The notes beneath the pieces were generated by a model. That model had not been told where the DNA came from and did not search any database. It saw nothing but the letters and a program-made list of their open reading frames with translations. DNA of 48,470 nucleotides from Orenia metallireducens (GTDB lineage Bacteria; Bacillota; Halanaerobiia; Halobacteroidales; Halobacteroidaceae), in assembly GCF_003001995.1 (NCBI RefSeq), contig NZ_PVNB01000026.1, positions 1-48,470 of the forward strand, given 5' to 3'. Positions 1 through 7,437 of this stretch are shown here, piece by piece. The translations under genes were made by a program, and so were the position numbers. The stretch's first letter is position 1; each line of letters opens with the position of its first letter.

Positions 1-2
1 TC

Positions 3-74
3 GAAAGTAGCAAAATTTATTCTAAAGTTCAGAAAGCTATTAGTTCTTTTCTACGAGATGACAAGATTGCATAG
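3..74 (+). CDS. Possible C-terminal tail of a gene cut by the window edge
   Basis: Frame 3 on the plus strand is open from the window edge to a TAG at 72-74 and encodes 23 residues ending SFLRDDKIA. The composition (Lys, Ser, Ile, acidic residues near the end) looks protein-like, and this would be the end of a gene starting left of the window. Frame 1 is also open here until about position 144, so the assignment is weak. I do not recognise the peptide. A 10-bp inverted repeat (78-87 with 118-127) lies just after the stop and could be a weak terminator or an element end. Confidence 0.35.
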   Translation, partial: ESSKIYSKVQKAISSFLRDDKIA

Positions 75-557
75 TCAAACTTGTAAAGTGGTGTATTATT
101 TTATCTTGTATAGTGAATTTTACAAGTTACCAGTCTTATACTAAATATTTAAACGCACTAAATCTTATACTTAATAGTATTATCTAACATGCTGCAGTTT
201 TTATAAAAAAACATTGTCTTTAGGTAGTTATACTAATCATTCCCTTAAGTATACTAACATTTAGCTTACAGTAATATCCGTTTCTATTTCTCTTTAACAT
301 CTTTTATAAGATTCAATATTCTTACTAGTATTTAAACTATTAAAATTAATGTCGAACTGTATATTTTAATAAAATAAATATTATAGCTGTATAATTAACA
401 TTATTTGCTAAATTCGTTTTATCCACTTATTTGTTACCTAATAATAATTCTAACTCTCTTTGCTACTACAACATCATTTAATTTCTCATATAACAACATT
501 TTATTTTGCCAATCATATGTTCAATAATATTTGTTAATTTTTTCTTTAAAATATAAG
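75..557. other. Long AT-rich stretch without a convincing gene
   Basis: I see no intact gene here. Inverted repeats AACTTGTAAA (78-87) and TTTACAAGTT (118-127) are perfect over 10 bp with a 30-nt loop. On the minus strand a short open stretch ending at 434, with an ATG at 499, encodes 22 residues (start MLLYEKLNDVVVAKR). It reads like protein but has a stop codon just upstream, so it may be the end of a decayed gene. Nothing else is supportable. Confidence 0.4.
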
Positions 558-599
558 AGAACAAGGTACTTCTACAAATTTGTAGAAGTATCTTGTTCT
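558..599 (-). terminator. 21-bp-stem hairpin, likely terminator of the dynamin operon
   Basis: The arms 558-578 and 579-599 are reverse complements over 21 bp with a single G-T pair and essentially no loop. The flanks are T-rich on the plus side (after 600) and weakly T-rich on the minus side. It lies about 100 bp past the last gene of the minus-strand operon and could terminate transcription from either side. Confidence 0.65.
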
Positions 600-700
600 T
601 AAGTGTTTTTTATTTGATTATTTAGCATCCTTTTTAGTAATAAACTTTATCCATATTTAACTTCTAGATATATAATTTTTAACTTAGATATTGTTATAGA

Positions 701-889
701 TTAATTTTGTTCTTTCAACATATTTAAAATATCTATATTACTCATATTAGAATTTAACCCTTTTTCAGCCTCTAGCTTAACACCTTTAACCTCCTTACTA
801 TTGTTATCAATAATATCGTTTAAATCTAAACCTTTCTCTGAAAACTTATCTACATACATCTTAATTCTATCTTCATTTCTTAAAATCAT
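701..889 (-). CDS. Small hypothetical protein at the end of the dynamin operon
   Basis: Encodes 62 residues, charged and helical, with no membrane segment. I do not recognise a family. The ATG lies 5 nt past the stop of the HhH-dynamin gene, and there is no clear ribosome binding site in front of it. It may be translated by coupling, start upstream at a non-ATG codon, or be a leftover of a longer gene. Its place before the hairpin at 558-599 puts it in the same transcript as the GTPase genes. Confidence 0.45.
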   Translation of the reverse strand: MILRNEDRIKMYVDKFSEKGLDLNDIIDNNSKEVKGVKLEAEKGLNSNMSNIDILNMLKEQN

Positions 890-894
890 AAATA

Positions 895-2289
895 TTAATA
901 CTCTATGTAATCATAAATCAAAGAATATCTATATGGTCCGATACCCTTAACCTTTCTAATCTCTTTTATATTTTTAAATTTCTCATTTTCAGTTCTATAA
1001 TCAATAACTCTTCTAGCACAGACTTTACCAATACCCTCTAACTTTTGAAGGGCTTCTAAGCTAATAGCATTAATATCAAGTTTCCTATAATTAACTGTAA
1101 TTTCTTCTTTTATTAGGTTATATTTTCTTCGCCCAATTCCTTTAATCTTCTTTATTTCATTTATTGTTTTGAACCCATTATTATCAGTTCTATATTTAAT
1201 AATTTTTTCTGCATATAAAGGGCCAACTCCTGTCAGTCTTTCTAATTCTTCTTTTGTAGCCTGATTAATATCTAATCCCTTCTTATCTTCTTTTACTTCT
1301 TCTAGCATAAATTGCTTAGATTTAGATATAATTTCTGATTTCAATCTATTATTTAAATTATCTATACCTGATAATTCTTTTAACTGATCTATATTATTTT
1401 CAATATCTCTAAATTTAAATTTTCTAATAATAGGGGTTAATTCAAAGTCAATTGTATCCTTATTTAAAGAAGAAAAATTAACTAATAAATTATATAAGTA
1501 AGCAGAAACAGAAAATAAGTTTCTTTCTGCTAAGTCTATACTACCAAAATATTCTTTATTCTTTAAATGTTTTAACCATTCATCTCTTTGCTTTTTCCAA
1601 TCATCATTTGGAGTATTTAACTTATCTAACTGTGTTCCTACTACATATATCCTATCAGATTTATACTCTCTAGTTGCAAAAACATTATAAATAGTACTTA
1701 ATTCTTGTCCTGTTAAAGAGTCTCCTTTAATACAGACAATTATAGCATCAGCCTTATTGATATACTTTTGGGTAATATCAGAACGATATTTTACTGGATC
1801 ATCAAGTCCAGGTGTATCTACAAGCAATATATATTCAGGGTAATTTAAAGCTTTTAATCCCACCTCGACTTCCTTTACAAAATAGTGAGTATCCCCTTTA
1901 GAAGAAGTCCATCTCTTAATCTCGTTAATAAGGTCTTGGTCATTATCAAATTCCATATACTTTTCTTTAAAACCTATCCATTTACATTTTTGAGCTTCAG
2001 CATTAAGTTCAATATATTCTTCTTTAAAAATATTAGAATGTGAATTTTCGATACTTTTCCATAATTTATTCCATTCCAATTGAGTGTGAAATTTAATCTT
2101 TACATAGTCTTTTTCTTTAGATGCCCTAAATTTAGTTAAAACTGCAGTCTCAGGAGTAACGGAAACAGAAGACACTTCTTTCCCCAGTAATGTATTGATT
2201 AGAGTAGACTTTCCTGCTTTAATTGCTCCAATAAATGCTATATGAAATTCTTTAGCTTGAAATTTATCTTTAGATAAATCTGATACCAT
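895..2289 (-). CDS. Dynamin-like GTPase with two C-terminal helix-hairpin-helix repeats
   Basis: A 464-residue protein. Residues about 14-330 are a dynamin-like GTPase: G1 GAIKAGKST (21-29), a G2 threonine in TPETA (45-49), G3 DTPGLDD (158-164) and G4 TQLD (219-222). Residues about 338-398 and 402-462 are two ComEA-type helix-hairpin-helix units. Each has an LDIN start, a GVGP/GIGK hairpin and a second KGIG hairpin, as in DNA-binding HhH domains. The GTPase core is very close to the paralog at 4838-6295, but the N-terminal helical extension of about 75 residues is missing and the coiled-coil tail is replaced by the HhH part. The ATG has an AAGGGAG site in front. Known family role: GTP-driven membrane remodelling. 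DNA binding by the tail is inferred from the fold. Confidence 0.85.
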   Translation of the reverse strand: MVSDLSKDKFQAKEFHIAFIGAIKAGKSTLINTLLGKEVSSVSVTPETAVLTKFRASKEKDYVKIKFHTQLEWNKLWKSIENSHSNIFKEEYIELNAEAQKCKWIGFKEKYMEFDNDQDLINEIKRWTSSKGDTHYFVKEVEVGLKALNYPEYILLVDTPGLDDPVKYRSDITQKYINKADAIIVCIKGDSLTGQELSTIYNVFATREYKSDRIYVVGTQLDKLNTPNDDWKKQRDEWLKHLKNKEYFGSIDLAERNLFSVSAYLYNLLVNFSSLNKDTIDFELTPIIRKFKFRDIENNIDQLKELSGIDNLNNRLKSEIISKSKQFMLEEVKEDKKGLDINQATKEELERLTGVGPLYAEKIIKYRTDNNGFKTINEIKKIKGIGRRKYNLIKEEITVNYRKLDINAISLEALQKLEGIGKVCARRVIDYRTENEKFKNIKEIRKVKGIGPYRYSLIYDYIEY

Positions 2290-2325
2290 TTATGCAGTAC
2301 TCCCTTCTTACCTTTTCTTAAAAAT

Positions 2326-3204
2326 TTATTCTATATTATCTTCAATTGTATCCATTAAATCATTTACCCAAGTTATTTTAATTAGCTGCTGTATTATATC
2401 TAAAGTCTTTTGTAAATCTTGAATTTTATTCTTCTCATCTTCATTTAATTCTTTTAAATTTTCTATTTTTTTATAGTTTTCTAAGTTATAATTTTCAAAT
2501 TTCTCCTCATATCCTTTCACCTTACTTAATAATTGATCTATTTGATTCTGATATTTATCTAATATTTCTTCTTTAAACATACTAATATTTTCTATAGTAT
2601 TGATGTTTCCTTCTTTTAAGGAATATAAATCCTTTTTCTGCTCTTCTAACCTATCTTCCATCGTCTCAAATATCTTTTGATTACTCTTTTTAATTTCTCT
2701 TTCTAAACTATTTAATTTATCTACTAACTCTTTACTTTTAGTTTCTACTAAGTCTTGTTCTTTATTTATTATATCTATTTTAATATTATTAATATTTTTA
2801 ACAAGAGATTTATTAGACTCTTTAATCAAAGAACCTAACTTTTCTTGTTGTAACTTTAATAGCTCTAATTCATTATTAGATTTAATTTCAAAAGCTTTTT
2901 CCATATTATCTATCTTATCTATAGAAACTTCAATTTTATCTTTGATTAAAGCCTTTAAATTATTATTTGTACTTAGAATTTGTTTATCTAACCCTCTATG
3001 ATTTTCTTGTAATATATTCTTCAATCCACTTTCATTATGTGATATAGTTTCCTTAATATCTTTATTACCTTTTATTAAGTTATCTTCTATTACATCTAAC
3101 CTATTACTATTATTCCGCATAATTCTGTCTAATTTAGCATCTAATTTCTTATAATCATCTTTACTTATCAGCCCAAACAGATTCCATAGATTCACAGCCT
3201 TCAC
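2326..3204 (-). CDS. Long coiled-coil protein of the dynamin operon
   Basis: A 292-residue protein, almost entirely predicted coiled coil, rich in Lys, Glu, Asn, Ile and Leu with heptad-like spacing from about residue 18 to 275. The first 15 residues (start MKAVNLWNLFGLIS) form a short hydrophobic, possibly membrane-touching segment. There is no signal peptide and no enzymatic motif. Only 3 bases separate it from the gene upstream at 3208, so they are cotranscribed. A scaffold or spacer for the GTPases is plausible but not shown. I do not recognise a named family. Confidence 0.75.
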   Translation of the reverse strand: MKAVNLWNLFGLISKDDYKKLDAKLDRIMRNNSNRLDVIEDNLIKGNKDIKETISHNESGLKNILQENHRGLDKQILSTNNNLKALIKDKIEVSIDKIDNMEKAFEIKSNNELELLKLQQEKLGSLIKESNKSLVKNINNIKIDIINKEQDLVETKSKELVDKLNSLEREIKKSNQKIFETMEDRLEEQKKDLYSLKEGNINTIENISMFKEEILDKYQNQIDQLLSKVKGYEEKFENYNLENYKKIENLKELNEDEKNKIQDLQKTLDIIQQLIKITWVNDLMDTIEDNIE

Positions 3205-3207
3205 CTC

Positions 3208-4029
3208 TTATAATTTAATTTCTTTAACAGCTAATTGACAAATATCTATAGTTAAATTAATTTCTGATTTTTTCATTTCATAATCTTTTCGATTACTATC
3301 AATTAGTTCTTCTATTTCTTCAACTTCAGATAATTTTTTCTTATTATTTTTAATTATTTCATCAATCTTATCATTAAAAATATCATCTAAATAATCTTGT
3401 TGTTCCTCAGTAATAACTTTGATACTATCACTTAACTCAAATAGAGTCTCTTTTATAACTTCCTTAGCAAACTCTTTCATTCTGCTTTTTTTACGTTCGC
3501 CTTTTGACATTGCTAAAATTTCACGACACTCATTGTCAGCCAAAGAGACTCTTCTAGAGATATGACGCTTTGAACTTCCTCTGATTTCTTTTTCTATATC
3601 CTTTATATATCTCTTAAACCTTCTAGTATTAATCTTAATATTATATTTTTCTTCCATTTTGTCCATCTCATCAATAAGGTAATTAAAGTACTCTTGACTC
3701 TCATTAATACAACTTTCTTCTAAAAGGTCAATCTTATCTTCTATTCTTCTTTTATACTCATCTAAAATTTTATTTATATGAATAGTTTCATTTAATTCAG
3801 CATTATTCATATCATAAGAATCAGTATTTCCTGTATCTTCCGCTAATTCATCATTCTTTTTTCCACTCCCAAAAATCATATCAAGTACCTTTTTTAAAGT
3901 ACCACCTGGATTTGGCCATGGTACTGGGGAAGGCAAAGGCCCACCCGGACCAGGAAAGGGAAAAGGATTACTAATAATTTTTTTAACAACAGTTTTAGCC
4001 ACATTAACTAGACCTGATAATAATCCCAC
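3208..4029 (-). CDS. Unknown helical protein with Pro/Gly-rich N-terminal insert (paralog of 4041-4811)
   Basis: A 273-residue protein. Residues 1-20 form a hydrophobic and basic amphipathic stretch (start MGLLSGLVNVAKTVVKK), followed by a Pro/Gly/Phe-rich segment (about 21-45). Residues about 80-273 align well with the neighbouring gene product: both contain KINTRR, a RVSL-D-EC block, an EQ-DYL block, KKLSE and an LTID motif near the end. The two genes therefore arose by duplication. The amphipathic start suggests a peripheral membrane attachment, which would fit work with dynamin-like GTPases. Function unknown. Confidence 0.75.
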   Translation of the reverse strand: MGLLSGLVNVAKTVVKKIISNPFPFPGPGGPLPSPVPWPNPGGTLKKVLDMIFGSGKKNDELAEDTGNTDSYDMNNAELNETIHINKILDEYKRRIEDKIDLLEESCINESQEYFNYLIDEMDKMEEKYNIKINTRRFKRYIKDIEKEIRGSSKRHISRRVSLADNECREILAMSKGERKKSRMKEFAKEVIKETLFELSDSIKVITEEQQDYLDDIFNDKIDEIIKNNKKKLSEVEEIEELIDSNRKDYEMKKSEINLTIDICQLAVKEIKL

Positions 4030-4040
4030 TTTTTAACCTC

Positions 4041-4811
4041 CTAAATTTCTAATTTATTAATAGCAAACTCAGAGATATCAATTGTTAACTGTACATCCGC
4101 TTTTTTAGATTCATAACCTTTTTGGTTACTATTCATTAAACTTTCCACCTCTGAAAATTCAGACAACTTCTTCTCATTACTCTTTATTATCTCATCCATC
4201 TTATCATTTAAAACATTTTCCAAGTAATCTCTTTGTTCGGAAATTATCCCTTTGATATCTTCACTTAAATGGCTAAGACCTTCCCTAATAACCTTCCTGC
4301 TAAAATTATCCATCTTCTTTTCTTTATCTCTTCCAGAAGGCATCTTTAAAATCTTTAAACATTCACTATCATCTAAAGAGACTCTTTTAGCTAGATGTGA
4401 CTTTAATTTACCTTTTATTTCTTTTTCGATTTCATTTCGATATCTGTTTATTCTTCTAGTATTAATCTTGATAATCCCTTTTTTATTCTGTTTTTCTATT
4501 TCATTCATTAGATTATCAAAGAAACTCATACTTTCTTTTATACTTTTTCTTTCTAATTCATCCATTTCATCTTTAAGTTGATTACTAAAATCTATTAATA
4601 TTTTATTAATACGTTTAGTCTCTTCAACCCTAGCTCGTTCTTTATCATATTCATTAGTTCGACCAGTTTGTCGCGAAGTTTCAGTACAAACATCTTGAAT
4701 AGCTCTTCCTGCATTCTCAATTGTTTCACTACCAAAAACTTCTCCTACTGTTTCTACTGCTTTTCCAACTTTTCTACCTACACTTCTAACAATATTTCCA
4801 AACCAACCCAT
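4041..4811 (-). CDS. Unknown helical protein with amphipathic N-terminus (paralog of 3208-4029)
   Basis: A 256-residue protein. The N-terminus (start MGWFGNIVRSVGRKVGKAVE) is an amphipathic basic helix, and the remainder is charged and helical. From about residue 65 it is homologous to the product of 3208-4029. It lacks the Pro/Gly-rich insert and has a Cys-containing linker (about 38-60) instead. The start has a good GGAGGTG site. It lies between the two GTPase genes with gaps of about 10 and 26 bases, so it belongs to one operon. I know no named family. A membrane-associated partner of the GTPases is an inference from position and amphipathicity. Confidence 0.75.
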   Translation of the reverse strand: MGWFGNIVRSVGRKVGKAVETVGEVFGSETIENAGRAIQDVCTETSRQTGRTNEYDKERARVEETKRINKILIDFSNQLKDEMDELERKSIKESMSFFDNLMNEIEKQNKKGIIKINTRRINRYRNEIEKEIKGKLKSHLAKRVSLDDSECLKILKMPSGRDKEKKMDNFSRKVIREGLSHLSEDIKGIISEQRDYLENVLNDKMDEIIKSNEKKLSEFSEVESLMNSNQKGYESKKADVQLTIDISEFAINKLEI

Positions 4812-4837
4812 TATAACACCTCCTAAATTAATTTAAT

Positions 4838-6295
4838 CTATCCCTGTTTTCTCATATTTCTTATAGTTTTGTATAATTCATTAGCTCTCTTAGTAGTCAC
4901 TTCTTTAATATATTCTAGTGTTTCTTCCAATTCAGCCTTCTCATTCTGACTCTCTTCTAGTTTTTGTAGACTCTGTTCTCTTTTCTTTCTTATCTCATGT
5001 ATATCTTGATTAGCAGTTTCTAATAAATCTTGTTGTTCATTTCTAATATTATTAAAGAAGTTAATAAGGTCTTCTTTATTATCTAGATACCCTTGTTTAA
5101 GATCATCTAATAATATCTTTTGGTGTTTATTTATAATTTCTTCTCCTAGTTTAAAGTTTAAAGCATCCACTCTAGTTATTTCCTTTAACTTATCCATATT
5201 CTTTTCTATCTTTCTCACTCTAAACTTTCTTGCAATCGGTTCTACATCAAAATAAATAGTATCTTCATCTAACTTATCATAGTTATTTAACAAACTATAT
5301 AAATAAGCTGAAACTACAACTAAGTTTTTTTCTGCTAAACTTATACTTCCAAAACAATCTTTCTGTCTTAAATGCTTTAACCATTCCCTTCTCTGTTCTT
5401 GCCAGTTCTTTTCTGGATTATTTAAAGTATCAAGCTGAGTTCCTACGATATATACTTTTTCAGGATTATATCTGGTATTAGCAAAAACACTATAAATAGT
5501 AGCTAATTCTTGTCCAGTCATAGCATCAGCCTTTACACAAACAAGAACAGCATTTGCTTTATCTATATAATCTCTAGTAATGTCAGAACGATACTTTACA
5601 GGGTCATCAAGACCTGGCGTATCAATAAATACAACCTGTTCAGGTAAATTGAAATCTTTTAAGCCAACTTCTACTTCTTTGACAAAATAATGAGTGGCCT
5701 CTTTAGAAGAAGTCCATCTTTTAATCTCATTAATAAGATTTTGGTCATTATCAAATTCTATATACTTATCTTCAGAACCTATCCATTTTCTTTTTTGATT
5801 TTCAGCATTAAGTTCAGAATATTCTTCTTTAAAGACCTCTGCATTTGAATCTTCTACACTTTTCCATAATCTATCCCATTCATATTTATTATAAAATTTA
5901 AGTTTTATATAGTCTTTACCTTTAGAAGATCTAAATTTAGTAAGTGCAGCAGTTTCAGGTGTAACGGAAGTGGATGCTAATTCTTTTCCTAACAAAGCAT
6001 TAATTAAAGTAGACTTTCCTGCTTTAATTGCTCCAACAAAAGCTATATGAAATTCTGGAGTTTTACACTTTTCTACAAAAGTATCTAGATTTTTCATTAA
6101 ACCATCAGTAGCATACTCTTCAATATTTTGATCTTTAAGAATTAACTTCATCTTATTCATAGTCTGAACATAATTATTCACTGTTTGATTCCACATGATT
6201 TTTTCTGAATAATTTGATAAATCATTAACTTTATTAACAACCCCCTTTAATCTCTTTTCATATTCCTTTTTAACTTCTGGATATTTATATTCCAT
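4838..6295 (-). CDS. Dynamin-like GTPase with helical N- and C-terminal arms
   Basis: A 485-residue protein and first gene of the operon. Residues 1-80 are a helical extension. The GTPase core follows, with G1 GAIKAGKST (88-96), TPETA, G3 DTPGLDD and G4 TQLD. Residues about 365-480 form a coiled coil rich in Glu, Lys and Gln. This helix-GTPase-helix order is the usual layout of small bacterial dynamin-like proteins (LeoA/Eleos-type and related). The core is very close to that of the gene at 895-2289. The ATG is preceded by GGAGG at about 9 nt. Paired, non-identical GTPases in one operon suggest a hetero-oligomer. Anti-phage or membrane-repair work is plausible from known bacterial dynamins, not proven here. 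Confidence 0.85.
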   Translation of the reverse strand: MEYKYPEVKKEYEKRLKGVVNKVNDLSNYSEKIMWNQTVNNYVQTMNKMKLILKDQNIEEYATDGLMKNLDTFVEKCKTPEFHIAFVGAIKAGKSTLINALLGKELASTSVTPETAALTKFRSSKGKDYIKLKFYNKYEWDRLWKSVEDSNAEVFKEEYSELNAENQKRKWIGSEDKYIEFDNDQNLINEIKRWTSSKEATHYFVKEVEVGLKDFNLPEQVVFIDTPGLDDPVKYRSDITRDYIDKANAVLVCVKADAMTGQELATIYSVFANTRYNPEKVYIVGTQLDTLNNPEKNWQEQRREWLKHLRQKDCFGSISLAEKNLVVVSAYLYSLLNNYDKLDEDTIYFDVEPIARKFRVRKIEKNMDKLKEITRVDALNFKLGEEIINKHQKILLDDLKQGYLDNKEDLINFFNNIRNEQQDLLETANQDIHEIRKKREQSLQKLEESQNEKAELEETLEYIKEVTTKRANELYKTIRNMRKQG

Positions 6296-6331
6296 ATTAT
6301 AATTCCTCCTTTATTATTTCTTCTATCAATA

Positions 6332-6365
6332 ATTATAGCTTGTCCTATTGGACAAATAATGTCTA
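6332..6365 (-). promoter_or_regulatory. Candidate promoter and operator of the dynamin operon
   Basis: Read on the minus strand, TATAAT (6337-6332) lies 37 bp before the first start codon. Twelve bases upstream of it is TTGTCC within the block TAGACATTATTTGTCC (6365-6350). TTGTCC is also one arm of the dyad TTGTCC-TATT-GGACAA (6340-6355 on plus). There is no good -35 hexamer at the usual distance. The same 16-base block occurs at the same distance from a TATTAT before the GGDEF gene (12719-12734), so a shared activator, repressor or sigma factor is likely. Confidence 0.5.
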
Positions 6366-6401
6366 TATAAATAACAATCACTAATTAATAGTAAAAATTA
6401 A

Positions 6402-6671
6402 TTAATTTTTTGGTTCTCTTTCAAATGTTATGCACAATATCTTCTCTCAAATTAATTAGTCATAGTAGTTTTTGATTAATTTAGATTAGAGCATTAAATA
6501 CTCTAGGTTAAGATTAATTATATTATTAAACTCTTCAGCGAAACCATTAGTTACTTTAGTTTCAAAGTAATTTACAATTTCTATTTCTCAGTTTCAAATT
6601 CCTCTTTTAGCTTCATTCAACAAGGTTATTTGAATATTAATAACTCTTTTATACCATTGATATAATGCTAA
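6402..6671 (-). pseudogene. Decayed ISL3-family transposase, C-terminal part
   Basis: The minus strand from 6671 downward reads LALYQWYKRVIN, then a NEAKRG segment, then two TGA codons where tryptophans would fit, then EIVNYFETKVTNGFAEEFNN. This matches the C-terminal signature that I know from ISL3-type (IS204/IS1001) transposases: a W-rich block, then NYF-TNGF-EG-NN. Past this the frame is broken, and a last piece (EKILCITFEREPKN) sits in another frame before a TAA at 6402. There is no start codon and no intact reading frame. The relic fills most of the 440-bp gap between the dynamin operon and the kinase-like gene. Confidence 0.7.
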
Positions 6672-6736
6672 TTTTACTTCATTAATATTATTTTCATTTT
6701 TGCAAGTTTATTTTTCACAAAAGTCGTGTAGGAACC

Positions 6737-7423
6737 TTATTTTTTAAAAATCAATCTATTGTCAATCATTGAACACACTTTAGTAAAAACTTCATCTTGA
6801 TTACTTTTAGAAGTATCCAGACGGATTACATCATCTAACTCTTTTTCTAGCCAATCATAATAAGTTTTTTCTTTAAAAAAACTTTCTTTACTAACTTGGT
6901 CTAGATTTTTCCCTATATCTGTCTTAGAGTTAATCCTAGCTTCACATACTTCATAGTCAGCATCTAAGATGATAATAATATCAGGAATAGGTAAAAACTC
7001 ACTACCTTTGGATACTATTGATAACAGAAAGTCGATTCGCTCAAAATCAGCAATCCAATTAACTGCTAAAGTAGACCAAAAAGAGCGATCCATAATCACA
7101 AGGTCATTGCAAGAAAGTTCATTGTCTAACTCCCTTTTTATCTCCATTGTCCCAGAGAAGAAGTATAATGCTGAAGACAGCCAAGAGGCATCAAAAATCA
7201 TTCGTTTTTTTATATCATACTCCATCCATTTATCTGGTGTGCTGAAACAGTATTTAGCGTTAAATTTTTTAGAGATTCTCTTACAAAGGGTGCTCTTTCC
7301 TACACCATTTGGACCTTCCACAGCGATTAAAAAGGGACTATTTTTATCTCTATTCTCTTTTAAGACTTTGGGAATACTAAATTTATTTATGGCCAAATTA
7401 TGTTCTTTTAATCTCTCCTCCAT
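6737..7423 (-). CDS. Thymidylate-kinase-like P-loop protein
   Basis: A 228-residue protein with a P-loop EGPNGVGKST (36-45), a DRSFWS motif (112-117, the DR-x position of dTMP kinases) and an LDADYEVCEARI segment like the lid and LID-arginine region. The family phosphorylates dTMP or related nucleoside phosphates. Sequence alone does not settle the substrate, and the first 30 residues are an extension not usual for Tmk. The ATG has a GGGGAG site 8 nt upstream. It starts 14 bases after the radical SAM gene, so the two are cotranscribed. It could be a specialised kinase acting on the radical SAM pathway rather than the housekeeping tmk. Confidence 0.75.
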   Translation of the reverse strand: MEERLKEHNLAINKFSIPKVLKENRDKNSPFLIAVEGPNGVGKSTLCKRISKKFNAKYCFSTPDKWMEYDIKKRMIFDASWLSSALYFFSGTMEIKRELDNELSCNDLVIMDRSFWSTLAVNWIADFERIDFLLSIVSKGSEFLPIPDIIIILDADYEVCEARINSKTDIGKNLDQVSKESFFKEKTYYDWLEKELDDVIRLDTSKSNQDEVFTKVCSMIDNRLIFKK

Positions 7424-7437
7424 TCTTTCTCTCCCCT

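Noticed and set aside
81-93. TTGTAAAGTGGTG near the left edge resembling TTGTAAAATGGTG at 44563-44575, as ends of one insertion element
   Set aside because: The match is only 12 of 13 bases in AT-rich DNA, with no transposase remnant or matching second end at either place.
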